DNA from: Ignavibacteria bacterium
GTDB taxonomy: Bacteria; Bacteroidota; Ignavibacteria; Ignavibacteriales; Ignavibacteriaceae
Direction: 5' to 3'
DNA length: 64,000 nucleotides
Assembly (NCBI GenBank): GCA_030684555.1
Contig: JAUXVN010000040.1
Coordinates: 62,001 to 126,000, forward strand
The position numbers were made by a program, and so were the translations under genes. The notes beneath the pieces were generated by a model that was not told where the DNA came from, ran no database searches, and saw nothing but the letters and a program-made list of their open reading frames with translations. This document shows positions 60,867-64,000 of the stretch, one piece after another; the first letter of the stretch is position 1, and each line of letters opens with the position of its first letter.

Positions 60867-63044
60867 TTAGAAGTAGTACAAATATTTGATTTTAACAATC
60901 GCGGCACGATTTACTAATTCCAATTTATCTAAATAAGTAGATCCATTTACTAATACGGAATTACGAACGTTCCCTTCACTATAGGCAAAGTATATCCAGC
61001 TTTTTGCCGAAAAATTATATGAGAATAAAAACCCGATCAATAGACGTTGAAGTTGATCCGAAGAATGTGTAAAAACATTATCAACATAGATACGCATGTT
61101 TAAATCATTAACCGGTGTAATTGAGATAAAAGGACGGCTGTTGTATGTTATATCTTCTAAATCACCGTTCGGTTTTTCTTCAACTATCATATTGAATTCA
61201 TTGCCGATACCAATTGTTGGAATAATTTTCCAACTGAAATAGTTTCCGAACCAATAATCATTTGCTAAATAATCTCTGTAGAAATTATAAGATCGTTCAT
61301 AACCACCCCAAATATTTAAATTCCAATCCGGTTTAGGGTTTATCCATGAGCTAAGGTTAACATCATAAGCAGAATATTCAACTGACAAATCTTTCTTTTT
61401 ACCATAGCTGCCATTGAATTCAAAACCCCAATTTGAGCGGAAATTCATATTGAAACCTGCAACCCAAACTTTATCAATATAATCATCAACCTTTGTCCAA
61501 TCCCAACCGGGACCTGTATATGAAGTAATCTGTTTAAGTTCCCCGGAATCAAAATACCACATTGGACCGATGAGAATCATTCCATTTGAATTTCCCTTCC
61601 ATGGTACATAACCGACATCCCGAATGTTAAAATTTTCTCCGATGTGTCGAGCTCTTGCAAGAACTAACCAATTTTTTGTAACCATGTTAAAACCGGTTGA
61701 GAATGCAAAGTCAGTTTTATCGCTGCTGATAGAATGAGCGAGTTGATATGCAAGCTGCCAATCGGAATCACGAATAGCTCCATCAATATCAATTACACCA
61801 TTAACACCGGAATTGGTATGTTTCCCGGCATATAAAACTCCTATGGAAGAATTTTCAAAGATTTGTTTTTTTACTCTGAATGAAGTGAAATATGCTTCAG
61901 GTTCAACATTAGTTACATCTTCTTCTAAATATTCGGTGCGACCGGTTTTAGCAACGAATCCACCATACTCCCAATCGTTAGTTCTGCCAAAAACCTTTGA
62001 ACCAATTTGAAGTGGAACAGCGTTTCCATCAGGAAGACTTTTTCCGATTCTTCGCGAATAAAAAAGTTCAAGAGGTCTATAAAATCCCGAATTACGTTCA
62101 CGTCCGGAAGCCATAAAAACTTCATTCCCTTCCGTGAAGAAAGGTCGTCTCTCAGAAAAATAATTTTCGTAACGGCTTAAATTGAAACTGTAAGGGTCTG
62201 CTTCGATTTGTGCAAAATCTGGATTTGCGGTAAACTGAAGTGTAAGTTTTTGCGATGGATTATAGAATACATCAATGCCTGCTTCGGGATCTACTTTATA
62301 TTTATTGTTGGAAGTTAATGTAACCTTCGAAATTGCTACAGGATAAATTTCTAAATTTAATCCTTTAACCGATGGCTTGAAATCATTAAAAATTAATTTC
62401 CCGAATTTAGAAATTCTTTGTCCTTCATTTTCTTTGTAAGAACAGAGATAGATATCTTCATTTTTTGCGGGTATCCATCTATCAATATCTAAACCCCATT
62501 CAAAAAGGTTTTCATCATATTGAATAGACTTATAAGGAATTTCAATTTCAATTACATAACCCCACTCATAGATTTTTGCTTGAGAAGACCAAATCCCGTC
62601 CCAACTGTAGTCTCGATTTCTACCATCATCGAGTAAACGGGAATCCATTCGAACACCTGATGCACTCACAGCAAATTTATAAGCAGTTTTTTTATCTCCA
62701 AAAGTGTCGAGCATTAATGAAATAACGTCACCGGTAAATTGATCATGAGTACCTCTATTAGCCTGAATTGGTGAAAATTGAGAGTAACAGATCATCAAAT
62801 AATAGAGCGAATTTGAATTAGTTAAAATTTTTGCCACCGTTCTTTCTGATGGGGCTTCATTATTATACGGAGCGAATTGTATGAAAGAATCAACGGAATC
62901 TGCTGAATTCCATATGTCATCAATAATACCGTCTATATTTACAGACTCATTTATGAACCGTGCATTTAGTACCTTTTCACTATTTTGAGAAAAGGATAAA
63001 GAAAAAGTTATAAAGAATAGCAGAATCAAGTAAAAATATTTCAT
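60867..63044 (-). CDS. DUF5916 protein with N-terminal CBM9-like domain
   Basis: The ~725-residue protein has a signal peptide (MKYFYLILLFFITFSLSFSQ) and a carbohydrate-binding-family-9-like domain (about 25-210, VNIDGIIDDIWNSADSVDSF). The DUF5916 region has NPDFAQIEADPYSFNLSRYE and FFTEGNEVF, followed by many beta-strands suggestive of an outer-membrane barrel. The family is common in Bacteroidetes-group genomes, with no proven role. A start ten codons further upstream (63074) is in frame, but the chosen Met begins the signal peptide. Confidence 0.87.
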   Translation of the reverse strand: MKYFYLILLFFITFSLSFSQNSEKVLNARFINESVNIDGIIDDIWNSADSVDSFIQFAPYNNEAPSERTVAKILTNSNSLYYLMICYSQFSPIQANRGTHDQFTGDVISLMLDTFGDKKTAYKFAVSASGVRMDSRLLDDGRNRDYSWDGIWSSQAKIYEWGYVIEIEIPYKSIQYDENLFEWGLDIDRWIPAKNEDIYLCSYKENEGQRISKFGKLIFNDFKPSVKGLNLEIYPVAISKVTLTSNNKYKVDPEAGIDVFYNPSQKLTLQFTANPDFAQIEADPYSFNLSRYENYFSERRPFFTEGNEVFMASGRERNSGFYRPLELFYSRRIGKSLPDGNAVPLQIGSKVFGRTNDWEYGGFVAKTGRTEYLEEDVTNVEPEAYFTSFRVKKQIFENSSIGVLYAGKHTNSGVNGVIDIDGAIRDSDWQLAYQLAHSISSDKTDFAFSTGFNMVTKNWLVLARARHIGENFNIRDVGYVPWKGNSNGMILIGPMWYFDSGELKQITSYTGPGWDWTKVDDYIDKVWVAGFNMNFRSNWGFEFNGSYGKKKDLSVEYSAYDVNLSSWINPKPDWNLNIWGGYERSYNFYRDYLANDYWFGNYFSWKIIPTIGIGNEFNMIVEEKPNGDLEDITYNSRPFISITPVNDLNMRIYVDNVFTHSSDQLQRLLIGFLFSYNFSAKSWIYFAYSEGNVRNSVLVNGSTYLDKLELVNRAAIVKIKYLYYF

Positions 63045-63237
63045 ACGCTCAAATGGTTGTGTTGAAAATTTCATTAATATTTATTTGCAAAATAATCAAT
63101 TAAATCCGAAGCATGACTAATTATGGATGAGCGGTTGTTTTTTGTAAGTGATGGGAAAATTGTGTGATGAAGGAGAGGTATAATTATTTCATTTATTGAA
63201 GTGAAATGTTCATTTATAAATTGTTATTCACTTTCAT

Positions 63238-64000
63238 TTATTTTTTATTCATAAAATATTTATCTAATTCATCCAGAAACCTTTCATCTGACACCCCTGT
63301 CCGATTAAACATTACTACACTGCCGATTCCAATTTCAGGATAAATTCTGATTTCGCAATAATAACCACCACCGCCCCCCGCGTGCGCAAAATATTGTTCG
63401 CCGTTCAATTTTCCATTAAACCAGGAAAAGCACATTCCGGTTTGCTTATTGTCATTTGTATAATTTTCTGTAAAAAGAATTTTTTTGTATTCGTCTGATA
63501 TTAGTTTACTGTTGGGTTGCAATAGTTCCTGAATGTATTTTACAAAGGCATTTGATGTCCCGATTAAACCACCATATGAAACCCCATTAACATAAAAAGG
63601 TTTAAACGAATTCCATTTCCCTTCAGTTATATCAACATATTTTCCCTTGTCAATAAGAAATCCCAAGATCAAATTTATAAAGCTTAATCGTTTTTGGTAA
63701 CCTTTTGCATGTTGTTCAATGTCGTTAATTTCAAAATCTAATTCGGTTGGGTCTAATTCTAAAGGCTTTAAAATATTTTCCCTAATGTAGTTTTCATAAC
63801 TTAAACCGGAAACTTTCTCTATGACCTGACCTAATAAAACGTAACCAAGATTTGAATAAGCATATTTTTCATTCGGTAATGAATTAGTTTTATTATTTTC
63901 AATGAAGATTTCGGCGAAAAAATTTCTACCGTCAAAAGAGTTGTGTTCATCTGCCAAATGAATCCAGCTTAAAGGAATCGGATTTGGAATGCCGGAAGAA
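63238..64000 (-). CDS. beta-lactamase-family serine hydrolase, C-terminal part
   Basis: The frame is open to the right edge, so the N-terminal part with the SxxK nucleophile lies outside the window. The visible 253 residues start SSGIPNPIPLSWIHLADEHN and contain the YSN motif (KYAYSNLGYVLLGQVIEKVSG), the typical block ILKPLELDPTE and the third motif region HAGGGGGYYCEIRIYPE. This is the class C beta-lactamase/DD-peptidase/esterase fold, and the substrate cannot be told. A TTG at 63957 is not the true start. Confidence 0.88.
   Translation of the reverse strand, partial: SSGIPNPIPLSWIHLADEHNSFDGRNFFAEIFIENNKTNSLPNEKYAYSNLGYVLLGQVIEKVSGLSYENYIRENILKPLELDPTELDFEINDIEQHAKGYQKRLSFINLILGFLIDKGKYVDITEGKWNSFKPFYVNGVSYGGLIGTSNAFVKYIQELLQPNSKLISDEYKKILFTENYTNDNKQTGMCFSWFNGKLNGEQYFAHAGGGGGYYCEIRIYPEIGIGSVVMFNRTGVSDERFLDELDKYFMNKK

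Overview
The window looks like a chromosomal segment of a member of the Ignavibacteria (Ignavibacteriota, Bacteroidetes/Chlorobi group). This is inferred from the AT-rich sequence, the three proteins ending in a type IX secretion (T9SS) sorting domain with a YPNPFNP core, the TonB receptor, DUF5916 and FISUMP-domain proteins, and the clear Shine-Dalgarno sites, which differ from the weak ones of classical Bacteroidetes. No rRNA, tRNA or CRISPR array was recognised.

Positions 1-13,730 hold a co-directional pectin/uronate catabolism cluster. It contains the end of a TRAP permease, a pectin acetylesterase gene broken by a 99-bp MITE-like insertion, a DUF4861 protein, uronate isomerase, tagaturonate epimerase, KDPG aldolase, a fructuronate-reductase-type SDR, a PPi-type phosphofructokinase, a HAD hydrolase, a LarA-family nickel-pincer enzyme, 6-phosphogluconate dehydrogenase, KduI and KduD. 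No mannonate dehydratase or KDG kinase is present here. The LarA-like gene directly before gnd suggests that mannonate may be epimerised to gluconate and fed into the pentose phosphate pathway.

Positions 13,800-36,000 are mixed chromosomal genes: a CLC channel, a lipoprotein peptide deformylase, an ATP-grasp protein, a WG-repeat protein, TyrA, a TonB receptor, a T9SS protein, an exported glutamate-racemase-like protein, DAHP synthase, a DUF1684 lipoprotein, MutS, an overlapping P450/cyclopropane-synthase pair, a GNAT acetyltransferase and a membrane protein with an internal duplication.

Positions 36,000-46,100 are an accessory island. It holds a FISUMP lipoprotein, a HEPN-like protein, a Phd/ParE toxin-antitoxin pair, a two-gene module of a DUF5678-like protein and a retropepsin/SEC-C protein, a beta-helix T9SS protein, and an antitoxin with a dead toxin remnant. 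The island carries nine copies of a GTCGAGAACC-type hairpin, seen nowhere else in the window. It also has two ~434-bp direct repeats, each bounded by those hairpins and containing eleven AT-rich near-palindromes spaced about 20.8 bp apart, close to two helical turns. This array is the most unusual structure I see.

Positions 46,160-64,000 return to core genes: a CDF transporter, DUF454, a PTS IIA-like protein, HisS, Lgt, RlmB, an aminotransferase, an M16 protease, NuoG-NuoH-NuoI, a third T9SS protein, a ComM-type ATPase, a DUF5916 protein and the C-terminal part of a serine hydrolase at the right edge.
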